Shown piece after piece: positions 1 to 6,433 of a DNA stretch of 16,232 nt. This stretch comes from DASPKS01 sp035628035 (GTDB lineage: Bacteria > Bacteroidota > Rhodothermia > Rhodothermales > Rubricoccaceae). Each line of letters opens with the position of its first letter. Positions within the stretch are counted from its first letter, which is position 1. Under the pieces are notes generated by a model, which worked only from the letters and a program-made list of their open reading frames with translations, made no database searches and was not told the origin of the DNA. Made by a program: the position numbers and the translations under genes. The DNA lies in contig DASPKS010000121.1 in the NCBI GenBank assembly GCA_035628035.1, positions 1-16,232 on the forward strand, read 5' to 3'.

Positions 1-1236
1 CAGGCCATCGAGCGGAGCGTCCGCGAGCTCCTCGCGCTGAACTACTTCGACCAGGCCTCCCTCGCGCGCGGGCCCGCCTCCCGCATCGACGAGGAGACGA
101 AGACGGTCGACCTCACGTACGACCTCGAGGAGGCGAGCAGCGACCAGCTCGAGCTCTCCGGCGGGTGGGGCGGCGCGCTCGGGCTCCAGCTCCAGGCCGG
201 CGTCACGTTCAGCAACTTCTCCCTCCAGAACCTCTTCAACCGGTCGGCCTGGCGGCCCCTCCCGACCGGCGACGGCCAGCGCCTCTCGCTCTCGGTCGTG
301 ACGGCCGGCACGCGCTACCAGAACGTCTCGGTCTCGTTCACCGAGCCGTGGTTCCGGGGGCGGCAGACGCCGGCCGGCTTCTCCGTCGGCTACAGCAACT
401 TCCAGAGCGGGGAGAGTCGCGCCGGGAGCGCCTACGGCCGGCTGTTCTACCGGCAGCGCCTCCGCTGGCCCGACGACTACTTCCAGCTCGGCACCGACGT
501 CGGCTACCGGCTCTACGACCTCTCCGGCGAGACCATCGCCGAGCGGTACGGGCTGCCGGAGGGGGAGAGCCAAGAGCTCACGTTCACCGAGACGCTCTCG
601 CGGAACTCCCTCGACAGCCCGATCTTCCCCTCGAACGGGTCGAGCCTCGCCCTCACCGTCACGGTCGCTCCTCCCATCGGCGACTTCATCCAGTACCACA
701 AGTGGGAGCTCACGAACGCGTGGTACGCCCCGGTGACGGGGCGCCTCACGTTCAACGTCGCCACGCGGTTCGGGTACATCGGCTCGCTGACGGGGGACGA
801 CGTGCAGTTCCAGCGCTACCTCGTCGGGGGCACCCCCCTCGACGTGCAGGGGTCGTTCCGCGGCGTCGGCACCGACCTCGTGTTCATGCGGGGGTACCCC
901 ACCGAGGCCATCTCGCCGCGCCAGGACGGCCGCGCCGTCGGCGGGCGCATCCTCAACAAGTACGCGACGGAGCTCCAGCTCCTCGCCGTGCAGTCGGCCC
1001 AGCTCTCGTTCGCCCCGTACCTCTTCTTCGACGCGGCCAACACGTGGAGCGGGTTCGCCGACTACAACCCCGCCCAGCTCTACCGCTCGGCCGGCGTCGG
1101 CGCGCGGATCTTCCTCCCGATCCTCGGTCTGCTCGACCTCAACTACGGGTACCAGCTCGACCCGTTCGTCGGCCGCGACGGAGCGGTGGTCCCCCCGCAG
1201 TGGCGGTTCCAGTTCTCGCTCGGTGGCGCCCGCTAA
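1..1236 (+). CDS. bamA: Outer-membrane assembly factor BamA, C-terminal part (5' truncated by window edge)
   Basis: An open frame runs from the first base to a TAA stop and encodes 411 residues. BamA is the central beta-barrel of the machine that folds and inserts outer-membrane proteins. The first 45 or so residues look like the end of a POTRA domain and the linker (ending VDLTYDLEE). The rest has alternating, aromatic-rich barrel strands, including SVSFTEPWFRG near residue 110. The FMRGYP motif at bases 883-900 matches the conserved VRGF/Y signature of barrel loop 6 in the Omp85 family. The C-terminus (WRFQFSLGGAR) is an aromatic beta-strand with a short extension rather than a terminal Phe. 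The two downstream OmpH/Skp-like genes are the usual BamA neighbours in Bacteroidota and argue for BamA over TamA. The N-terminal POTRA domains lie outside the window. Confidence 0.9.
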   Translation, partial: QAIERSVRELLALNYFDQASLARGPASRIDEETKTVDLTYDLEEASSDQLELSGGWGGALGLQLQAGVTFSNFSLQNLFNRSAWRPLPTGDGQRLSLSVVTAGTRYQNVSVSFTEPWFRGRQTPAGFSVGYSNFQSGESRAGSAYGRLFYRQRLRWPDDYFQLGTDVGYRLYDLSGETIAERYGLPEGESQELTFTETLSRNSLDSPIFPSNGSSLALTVTVAPPIGDFIQYHKWELTNAWYAPVTGRLTFNVATRFGYIGSLTGDDVQFQRYLVGGTPLDVQGSFRGVGTDLVFMRGYPTEAISPRQDGRAVGGRILNKYATELQLLAVQSAQLSFAPYLFFDAANTWSGFADYNPAQLYRSAGVGARIFLPILGLLDLNYGYQLDPFVGRDGAVVPPQWRFQFSLGGAR

Positions 1237-1259
1237 TTTCCGTCCCGCTCTCGGTCCTG

Positions 1260-1796
1260 ATGCGTATTTCGCTCGCTCTCGCCCTGTGCCTGCTCGCGGT
1301 GCCGTTCGCGGCGGCGCAGCAGCGCCTCGGCTACGTGGACTCCCAGGCCATCCTCGCCACGCTCCCGGAGTACCAGTCCGCCCAGCAGGAGGTCGACCGC
1401 CTCGCCACGCAGTGGCAGGGCGAGCTCGACGCGATGGGCCGCGAGGTGGAGGCGATGGAGCAGGAGTTCAGCGCGCGCGAGCTCCTCTACACCGCCGAGG
1501 AGCGGACGCGTCGTCTCGACGACATCCGGCTCCGTCGTCAGGAGATGGACCAGTTCCGCCGCCGCCGCTTCGGCGCCGACGGCGACCTCTTCCGCGAGCA
1601 GCAGCAGCGGATGCGGCCCATCCAGGAGCGCGTCCTCGAAGCCATCCAGATCGTGGCTGAGGAAGGGAACTACGACTACGTGTTCGACCGCACCGGCGAC
1701 CTGATCTTCCTCTACGCCAAGCCGCAGCACAACCTCACCGACCTCGTCCTCGACGAGCTCGGCGTCGACCCCCTCCGCCGGGGGGGTACGCAGTGA
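1260..1796 (+). CDS. OmpH/Skp-like periplasmic chaperone, first of two
   Basis: The 178-residue product starts with a clear Sec signal peptide (MRISLALALCLLAVPFAAA), probably cut before QQRLGYVDS. The mature start RLGYVDSQAILATLPEYQ is the hallmark of the OmpH/Skp family, whose trimeric coiled-coil tentacles hold unfolded outer-membrane proteins in the periplasm. Residues about 40-140 are rich in Glu, Arg and Gln with heptad-like spacing, as expected for the tentacle. The C-terminal part (YVFDRTGDLIFLYAKPQHNLTD) is the family's closing strand and helix. Skp in E. coli is about 160 residues, so the length fits. It begins 23 bases after bamA and is probably co-transcribed. The ATG is chosen because it opens the signal peptide; no Shine-Dalgarno sequence precedes it. 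A G7 run lies just before the stop. Confidence 0.9.
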   Translation: MRISLALALCLLAVPFAAAQQRLGYVDSQAILATLPEYQSAQQEVDRLATQWQGELDAMGREVEAMEQEFSARELLYTAEERTRRLDDIRLRRQEMDQFRRRRFGADGDLFREQQQRMRPIQERVLEAIQIVAEEGNYDYVFDRTGDLIFLYAKPQHNLTDLVLDELGVDPLRRGGTQ

Positions 1797-1833
1797 GCCG
1801 GCCTCCCCCTTTGCACACGACCCTACCGACCCG

Positions 1834-2412
1834 ATGACCTTCCGTTCGCTCGTGGTGGCCTTCGCCCTCGCGGCCACGCTCGTCCCCGCCGCGCAGGCGC
1901 AGAACGCCGTCCGCCTCGGCTACATCGACCCCGACATCATCATCGTCCAGATGCCCGAGTACCGCGAGGTACAGACGCAGCTCCAGGCGCGCCAGCGCGA
2001 GATTGCCACCGACCTCCAGACGCGCGAGGACACCCTCCGCCAGCGGTTCGAGGAGCTCCAGACGATGGCGGCCAGCGCCGTCACCTCCGCCTCCGCCCGC
2101 GAGGCGCGCGAGCAGGACATCCTCCGCCGCCAGCAGCAGCTGGAGGACCTCCAGCAGGCCGGCCTCCAGGAGCTCTCCCGCCGCGAGGCCGAGCTCATGC
2201 AGCCGCTCCTGACCCGGCTCCAGGACGCCATCGACGAGGAGGCCACCGCGCAGAACATCACGATGGTGTTCGCCGCCCGCGCCAACAACGCGCCCGTGCT
2301 CCTCTACGCCAACGAGCAGGCGGTGAACCTCACCGAGCCCATTCTCCGGCGGCTCGGGATCGAGATCCGCGAAGAGGGCGCCGGCGCCGAGCCCGCCGGC
2401 GGGAACGACTGA
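1834..2412 (+). CDS. OmpH/Skp-like periplasmic chaperone, second of two
   Basis: The 192-residue product has a signal peptide (MTFRSLVVAFALAATLVPAAQA, likely cut before QNAVRLGYID). The mature start RLGYIDPDIIIVQMPEY is clearly related to the gene upstream (RLGYVDSQAILATLPEY). Residues about 45-140 form a long charged, Gln-rich helix suited to the Skp coiled coil. The C-terminal segment VLLYANEQAVNLTEPIL parallels IFLYAKPQHNLTDLVL in the first copy. The two are therefore diverged tandem paralogs and probably chaperone outer-membrane proteins for the BamA encoded just upstream. The gap from the first copy is 37 bases, consistent with one operon. The hairpin at 2433-2467 may mark the operon end. 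Confidence 0.9.
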   Translation: MTFRSLVVAFALAATLVPAAQAQNAVRLGYIDPDIIIVQMPEYREVQTQLQARQREIATDLQTREDTLRQRFEELQTMAASAVTSASAREAREQDILRRQQQLEDLQQAGLQELSRREAELMQPLLTRLQDAIDEEATAQNITMVFAARANNAPVLLYANEQAVNLTEPILRRLGIEIREEGAGAEPAGGND

Positions 2413-2432
2413 CGCTTCCACTCCCTGCTTCT

Positions 2433-2467
2433 CGCGCGGGCGTCGGGCTAGTCCTGGCGCCCGCGCG
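2433..2467 (+). terminator. GC-rich hairpin after the bamA-ompH-ompH cluster
   Basis: A perfect 10-bp stem, CGCGCGGGCG (2433-2442) pairing with CGCCCGCGCG (2458-2467), closes a 15-base loop. It starts 20 bases after the second ompH stop. No T-tract follows (CATTATG), so it may be a weak or factor-dependent terminator, or an mRNA 3'-end stabiliser, rather than a canonical intrinsic terminator. Confidence 0.4.
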
Positions 2468-2495
2468 CATTATGTGCCGGTTCGGGCACTCGCCG

Positions 2496-2501
2496 TATCC
2501 T
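2496..2501 (+). promoter_or_regulatory. Candidate -7 promoter element of panB
   Basis: TATCCT lies 23 bases before the panB ATG and after the candidate terminator of the upstream operon. It matches a hexamer found at a similar distance in several other units of this window and resembles the first part of the Bacteroidota TAnnTTTG box. No clear upstream TTG element was seen. Confidence 0.3.
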
Positions 2502-2524
2502 GCTCGCCCCTCGCCGCCCCCGCC

Positions 2525-3346
2525 ATGAGCACCGAGCCCGCGCCGGCCGCCCGCCGCGTCACCACGCAGACGCTCCAGGAGATGCGCGCCGCCCGCACCC
2601 CCATCGCCATGCTCACGGCGTACGACTACACCAGCGCGCGCCTCCTCGACGGCGCCGGCGTCGACGTTCTCCTCGTGGGCGACTCGGCCTCGAACGTGAT
2701 GGCGGGCCACGAGACGACCCTCCCTATCACGCTCGACCAGATGATCTACCACGCGCAGTGCGTCGTGCGCGGGGTGAGCCGCGCGCTCGTCGTGGTGGAC
2801 CTCCCCTTCGGCTCGTACCAGGGGAACTCCCGAGAGGCCCTCGTCAGCGCCATCCGCGTGATGAAGGAGACCGGCGCCCACTCGGTCAAGCTCGAAGGGG
2901 GCGCCGCCGTGGTGGACACCGTCCGCCGCATCATCGAGGCGGGCATCCCCGTGATGGGGCACCTCGGCCTCACGCCGCAGAGCATCTACAAGTTCGGCAC
3001 GTACAAGGTGCGCGCCCGCGAGGAGCAGGAGGCCGACGACCTCCGCCGCGACGTGAAGCTCCTCGAAGAGGCCGGCTGCTTCGCCGTTGTCCTCGAAAAG
3101 ATTCCGGCGGCGCTGGCCGCGGAGGCCACGGCGTCGGTCTCGATCCCCACCATCGGGATCGGCGCGGGGCCCGCGTGCAGCGGGCAGGTCCTCGTCACGC
3201 ACGACCTCCTCGGGCTCACGCGGGAGTTCCACCCCCGGTTCGTCCGCCGGTATGCCGAGCTGGGCGAGACCGTCACCGAGGCCGTCCGCCGCTACGTCGC
3301 CGACGTGCAGGCGGGCGCGTTCCCGAGCGAGGCCGAGAGCTACTGA
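2525..3346 (+). CDS. panB: 3-methyl-2-oxobutanoate hydroxymethyltransferase (PanB)
   Basis: The 273-residue enzyme transfers a hydroxymethyl group from methylenetetrahydrofolate to 2-oxoisovalerate to give ketopantoate, the first committed step of pantothenate and CoA synthesis. Family signatures are present throughout: MLTAYDYTSARLLD (29-42), LLVGDSASNVMAGHETTLP (49-67), DLPFGSYQG (92-100), KLEGG (122-126), GHLGLTPQS (145-153) and VVLEKIP (188-194). The metal and catalytic residues known in E. coli (D45, D84, K112, E114, E181) correspond to D53, D92, K122, E124 and E191. E. coli PanB has 264 residues, so the length fits. The ATG at 2525 is preferred over an in-frame GTG at 2474, which would add 17 unconserved residues and lie upstream of the candidate promoter. 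No other pantothenate gene is in the window. Confidence 0.96.
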   Translation: MSTEPAPAARRVTTQTLQEMRAARTPIAMLTAYDYTSARLLDGAGVDVLLVGDSASNVMAGHETTLPITLDQMIYHAQCVVRGVSRALVVVDLPFGSYQGNSREALVSAIRVMKETGAHSVKLEGGAAVVDTVRRIIEAGIPVMGHLGLTPQSIYKFGTYKVRAREEQEADDLRRDVKLLEEAGCFAVVLEKIPAALAAEATASVSIPTIGIGAGPACSGQVLVTHDLLGLTREFHPRFVRRYAELGETVTEAVRRYVADVQAGAFPSEAESY

Positions 3347-3347
3347 G

Positions 3348-3425
3348 GAGAAGGGCAGAGGAATAAGGGCGAAGGGAACACGGGGGCCCTCGCTGCCCTT
3401 CATCCTTCGCCCTTCGCCCCTTCTC
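3348..3425. repeat. Large imperfect inverted repeat between panB and surE
   Basis: The arms are a purine-rich left half (from GAGAAGGG at 3348 to GCGAAGGG at 3376) and a pyrimidine-rich right half (from CCCTTCAT at about 3396 to CCTTCTC at 3425). They pair over about 29 positions with a few mismatches around a GC-rich centre. The right half contains a short tandem repeat, TTCGCCC. It fills almost the whole 80-base gap and ends next to the surE ATG. It could fold as a long hairpin in the panB-surE transcript or be a dispersed intergenic repeat element. There is no T-tract, so a simple terminator is unlikely. Confidence 0.5.
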
Positions 3426-3426
3426 G

Positions 3427-4266
3427 ATGGCCCACGCCACGGTCCCGCTCGACCTCGACGACGACCGCCCGCTCGTGCTCGTCTCCAACGACGACGGCAT
3501 CGAGTCGCACGGGATCGCCGCGCTGGCGGCGGCGCTCGCCGACCTCGGCACCGTCGCCGTCGTGGCGCCGCTCCACGAGCAGAGCGCCGTCGGCCACGCC
3601 ATCACGGTACGCAACCCCATGCGGGCGCACCCGTGGCCGTTCGACGGGCCGCACGGGCCGATCTGGGCGCGCGCCGTCACGGGCACACCGGCGGACTGCG
3701 TCAAGATCGCCCTCCAGAAGTTGCTCCCGCGGCGGCCCGACCTCGTGGTGAGCGGGATCAACCACGGCCCCAACACCGCCGTCAGCGTGATCTACTCCGG
3801 CACGGTCTCCGCCGCGACGGAGGCGGCCATCCTCGGCATCCCCTCGTTCGCCGTCTCCTTGTGCTCGTGGGAGCCCGACGCCGACTGCGAGACGGCCGGC
3901 CGCTTCGCGCGCCTCATCGCCGAGCGCGTCCTCCACGAGGGGCTCCCCCCGGGTGTCCTCCTCAACGTGAACGTGCCTGACCTCCCGTTCGAGCACGTCC
4001 GCGGCATCGAGGTGACGCGGCAGGCGAGGGGGCGGTGGGAGGAGGAGTTCGAGGAGCGGCTCGACCCGTACCAGCGGCCGTACTACTGGCTCGGCGGCCG
4101 GTTCGTTAGCCTCGACGAGGGGACCGACACCGACCTCCACGCCATCGCGCAGGGGTACGTCTCGGTAACCCCGCTCCACTACGACCTCACCGCGCACGAG
4201 CACCTCGCCCGCCTCGCGGCCTGGGACTGGGGCGCCGTGCCGGCGGGGGAGGAGGGGCGACCGTAG
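3427..4266 (+). CDS. surE: 5'/3'-nucleotidase SurE
   Basis: The 279-residue product is a metal-dependent phosphatase of the SurE family, which dephosphorylates nucleoside monophosphates and is linked to survival under stress. The metal-binding N-terminal motif VLVSNDDGIESHGI contains D22 and D23. S53 in APLHEQSAVGHAIT and N112 in SGINHGPN match the other conserved ligands. SGTVSAATEAAILGIPS and NVNVPDLP are further family signatures, and VTGTPADCV is also typical. E. coli SurE has 253 residues; the extra length is a short N-terminal lead (MAHATVPLDLDDD) and a C-terminal tail. The ATG sits directly after the inverted repeat. It may be co-transcribed with panB, since no separate promoter-like element is evident. 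It converges with the small gene on the other strand, 13 bases away. Confidence 0.95.
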   Translation: MAHATVPLDLDDDRPLVLVSNDDGIESHGIAALAAALADLGTVAVVAPLHEQSAVGHAITVRNPMRAHPWPFDGPHGPIWARAVTGTPADCVKIALQKLLPRRPDLVVSGINHGPNTAVSVIYSGTVSAATEAAILGIPSFAVSLCSWEPDADCETAGRFARLIAERVLHEGLPPGVLLNVNVPDLPFEHVRGIEVTRQARGRWEEEFEERLDPYQRPYYWLGGRFVSLDEGTDTDLHAIAQGYVSVTPLHYDLTAHEHLARLAAWDWGAVPAGEEGRP

Positions 4267-4279
4267 GGGCAGTCCCGCG

Positions 4280-4501
4280 CTACTCCCGCGACGGACCCCG
4301 AAGCCACCGTGCGTACGCCGCCACGAGGAGGCCGAACACGACGAGGAGCGCGCCGCACGGCCGAGCGATGGGGCCCGTCTCGGTGACGCCGCGTGCGCGC
4401 GGCAACGCGCCGGTGACGAGCACGACCACACCGGCCGCGATCACCAGTAGCGCCGCGATCCACACGACCGCGTGTCCGGAGGGGCGCTGGTTCTCGTTCA
4501 C
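4280..4501 (-). CDS. Small two-helix membrane protein, unknown function
   Basis: The 73-residue product begins at a GTG (VNENQRPSGHAVVW...). It has two hydrophobic stretches: about residues 10-31 (VVWIAALLVIAAGVVVLVTG) and about 46-64 (PCGALLVVFGLLVAAYARW). A short loop with several Arg separates them, suggesting an inner-membrane hairpin. I do not recognise a family. The GTG start is preferred over an in-frame ATG at 4585, because that extension is Arg/Pro/Ser-rich and looks unlike a protein N-terminus. Also, a promoter-like TACCTT lies 26 bases upstream of the GTG, the same spacing as at other genes here. It is divergent from the peroxiredoxin gene and convergent with surE. Confidence 0.6.
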   Translation of the reverse strand: MNENQRPSGHAVVWIAALLVIAAGVVVLVTGALPRARGVTETGPIARPCGALLVVFGLLVAAYARWLRGPSRE

Positions 4502-4527
4502 TGATGGACCGTGCCGGTGCGAGGCTG

Positions 4528-4533
4528 AAGGTA
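4528..4533 (-). promoter_or_regulatory. Candidate -7 promoter element of the small membrane gene
   Basis: On the minus strand this reads TACCTT, 26 bases before the GTG at 4501. The same hexamer sits 26 bases before the phasin-like gene. It is the main support for starting the small membrane protein at the GTG. No TTG box was found at the expected distance upstream. Confidence 0.35.
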
Positions 4534-4602
4534 CACGGCGCGCGGAACTCTGGTGGCGTGCAGCGGGTCCTCCGCGCCTCTTCAACCCTGCTCGCCCCTC
4601 CC

Positions 4603-5082
4603 GTGGCCACGCACCTCCAGCCCGGAAACCCCGCCCCCGAGTTCGACGGCCTCACGCAGGACGGCACCCGCCTCCGCCTCTCCGACTTTCGCAACCAGCC
4701 CGTCGTCCTCTTCTTCTATCCCGAGGACGATACGCCCGGCTGCACGAAGGAGGTCTGTAACCTCCGCGACAACTACCAGACGCTCCTCGACGCGGGTCTC
4801 GCCGTCGTGGGCGTCTCGGCCGACGACGTGGCCTCGCACGTCCGCTTCGCCCAGCAGCACAGCCTCCCGTTCCCCCTCGTGGCCGACCCCGAGCTCCGCA
4901 TCCTGGAGCAGTACGGCGTCGTGCAGGAGGACGACTGGGGCGGGCGCGTCCGCCTCAACGCCCGCCGCACCACGTTCCTCATCAGCCCCGAGGGCCGCAT
5001 CCTCCACGTGTTCGAGCGGCCGAGGACGGAGCAGCACGCCGAGGAGATCCTCGACTGGATGGACGCCCACGCGATGCGCTGA
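4603..5082 (+). CDS. bcp: Thioredoxin-dependent peroxiredoxin, BCP/PrxQ type
   Basis: The 159-residue product reduces hydrogen peroxide and organic hydroperoxides using thioredoxin as electron donor. The motif FFYPEDDTPGCTKEVC contains the peroxidatic Cys47 (with T44 in the TPGC signature) and Cys52, five residues on. This is the Cys pair of atypical two-Cys PrxQ enzymes (C45/C50 in E. coli). Further family features are VVGVSADDVASHVRFA, the Leu-Pro-Phe-Pro-Leu segment, and RTTFLISPEGRI with the conserved active-site Arg. The GTG start gives MATHLQPGNPAPEFDG, matching typical family N-termini. An upstream in-frame ATG at 4504 would add 33 residues of atypical composition. It converges with the lipoprotein gene, 10 bases away. 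No clear promoter element was seen. Confidence 0.95.
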   Translation: MATHLQPGNPAPEFDGLTQDGTRLRLSDFRNQPVVLFFYPEDDTPGCTKEVCNLRDNYQTLLDAGLAVVGVSADDVASHVRFAQQHSLPFPLVADPELRILEQYGVVQEDDWGGRVRLNARRTTFLISPEGRILHVFERPRTEQHAEEILDWMDAHAMR

Positions 5083-5092
5083 GCGGCGCGCC

Positions 5093-5524
5093 CTAGCGCT
5101 CCGTCTCGAGGACGAACGACGCCTCGCCCGGCCCGATGAGCACCAGCCGCTCCGCCGTGCGAACCGGTTCGGGGACCGGGAGCACGAGCACCTCCTCGAT
5201 GGGGTCTTCGCACGGGTCGTTCTCGAAGTGGACGAGCCACATCTCTGTGCGCTCGGGGGTGGCCGCCCGGAAGTCCACCTCGAACCGGTGGCCCGTGCCC
5301 TCGCACCCACCCATGAACTGGACCCGCACGATGAGCCGGCCCGACGCGTCGAGCGAGGGGGTCTGAACCGGGCCGCTGGGCCCCTGAACGATGCCGCGGA
5401 GGAGCACGTAGGGCGCGCCGAAGTCCTGCTCCAGCGGCGGCCGCTCGAGCAGCCCGCAGCCGGACGCCGCGACCAAGAGCAGCAGGGGGAGCGGACGGAG
5501 AAGGGGAGAGGGGTGTAGCTTCAC
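5093..5524 (-). CDS. Putative lipoprotein, unknown function
   Basis: The 143-residue product starts at a GTG and has a lipoprotein signal peptide: MKLH, a Leu-rich stretch, then the lipobox ASGC with the lipidated Cys23. The mature part is about 120 residues with predicted beta-rich character (YVLLRGIVQG, RLIVRVQFMGGC, HRFEVDFRA, TEMWLVHFEN, RLVLIGPGEASFVLE). It holds two more cysteines, in MGGCEGTGHRF and NDPCEDP, which could form a disulfide. I do not recognise a family. The GTG is selected because it opens the signal peptide, and a Bacteroidota-like promoter lies about 30 bases upstream. It is divergent from tpiA and convergent with bcp. Confidence 0.75.
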   Translation of the reverse strand: MKLHPSPLLRPLPLLLLVAASGCGLLERPPLEQDFGAPYVLLRGIVQGPSGPVQTPSLDASGRLIVRVQFMGGCEGTGHRFEVDFRAATPERTEMWLVHFENDPCEDPIEEVLVLPVPEPVRTAERLVLIGPGEASFVLETER

Positions 5525-5552
5525 GGGGCGGAAGGGCAAGGCCGGCGCCGCG

Positions 5553-5584
5553 CAAAGATGGGAACGGGCGTGGCGTCGGGAAAA
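5553..5584 (-). promoter_or_regulatory. Candidate Bacteroidota-type promoter of the lipoprotein gene
   Basis: On the minus strand CATCTTTG (5560-5553) differs from the Bacteroidota -7 consensus TAnnTTTG at only the first base. A TTTTC lies 20 bases further upstream (5584-5580), near the usual place of the -33 TTG box. The -7 element ends 28 bases before the GTG at 5524, implying a short leader. Confidence 0.4.
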
Positions 5585-5637
5585 GGTAAACCCTCGTGCC
5601 ACAAGACGGCAGGCCCCCGCCGCCCTTCGTTCCTCCT

Positions 5638-5643
5638 TACCCC
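5638..5643 (+). promoter_or_regulatory. Weak candidate promoter element of tpiA
   Basis: TACCCC lies 15 bases before the tpiA GTG, in a TTCCTCCTTACCCC context. It resembles the hexamer seen at other genes, but the spacing is shorter and there is no clear upstream box. If real, the leader would be only a few bases long. Confidence 0.2.
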
Positions 5644-5658
5644 TAGCGCTGCCCGAAC

Positions 5659-6420
5659 GTGCTCGTCGCCGGCAACTGGAAGATGCACACCGACCTCCGG
5701 GGCGCCGTGCGGCTCGCCGCCGAGGTGGCCCGCCGCACCGAGGCCCCCGCACGCCGCGTCCGCGTGGCGGTGTGCCCTCCGTTCGTGTGGCTCGACGCCG
5801 TGCGCGCGGCGCTCCGCGGGAGCCGCGTGCTCCTCGGCGCGCAGAACGTTCACCCCTCCGACGAGGGGGCGTTCACCGGCGAGGTCGCCGCGCCGATGCT
5901 GGCGGCCCTCGGGTGCCGCTTCGTCATCGTGGGCCACTCCGAGCGGCGGCACCTCCTCGGCGAGACCGACGCGTTCGTGGGGGAGAAGGTGCGGCAGGTC
6001 CTCCGGCACGGGCTCGTCCCCATCCTGTGCGTGGGCGAGACGCTCGAGGAGCGGGACCGCGGGGACGCCGAGGCCGTCGTTCGGCGCCAGCTCGACGGGG
6101 CTCTCCGCGGGGTGACGCCGGGCGCGCCTGAGGACCTCGTCGTCGCCTACGAGCCGGTGTGGGCCATCGGGACGGGACGGACCGCCACGCCCGAGCAGGC
6201 GCAGGCCATGCACGCCGTCGTCCGCGCCGACCTCGCCGCGCGCTTCGGCGAAGCGGGCCGCTTCGTCGAGCTCCTCTACGGTGGGAGCGTCAAGCCCGAC
6301 AACGCCGCCCGCCTCTTCGCGCAACCCGACGTGGATGGCGGCCTCATCGGCGGGGCGAGCCTCGACGCGGAGGCGTTCACGTCCATCGTGGAGGCGGCCG
6401 TTCAGACGACGGAAGCCTGA
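5659..6420 (+). CDS. tpiA: Triosephosphate isomerase
   Basis: The 253-residue enzyme interconverts dihydroxyacetone phosphate and glyceraldehyde 3-phosphate in glycolysis and gluconeogenesis. All active-site elements are visible: N6 and K8 in AGNWKMH, H93 in IVGHSERR, E165 in VAYEPVWAIGTGRTA (which also carries the mobile loop 6), and the phosphate-binding YGGSVKPDN and GLIGGASLD near the C-terminus. E. coli TpiA has 255 residues with H95 and E167. The GTG start places the AGNWKM motif at residues 4-9, slightly shorter at the N-terminus than usual but complete. No in-frame ATG is present nearby. The GWxTD lipoprotein gene follows after 13 bases, so the two are probably one operon. Confidence 0.97.
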   Translation: MLVAGNWKMHTDLRGAVRLAAEVARRTEAPARRVRVAVCPPFVWLDAVRAALRGSRVLLGAQNVHPSDEGAFTGEVAAPMLAALGCRFVIVGHSERRHLLGETDAFVGEKVRQVLRHGLVPILCVGETLEERDRGDAEAVVRRQLDGALRGVTPGAPEDLVVAYEPVWAIGTGRTATPEQAQAMHAVVRADLAARFGEAGRFVELLYGGSVKPDNAARLFAQPDVDGGLIGGASLDAEAFTSIVEAAVQTTEA

Positions 6421-6433
6421 GGGCGGGAGACGG

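Noticed and set aside
165..1259. An open frame fused upstream to the first ompH gene
   Set aside because: It overlaps bamA in another frame and is Arg/Pro-rich with no family features. The ompH signal peptide defines the true start at 1260.
4504..4602. An upstream ATG for the peroxiredoxin
   Set aside because: The 33 added residues have no resemblance to the family N-terminus, while the GTG at 4603 gives a standard start. The region also holds the control sequences of the divergent small gene.
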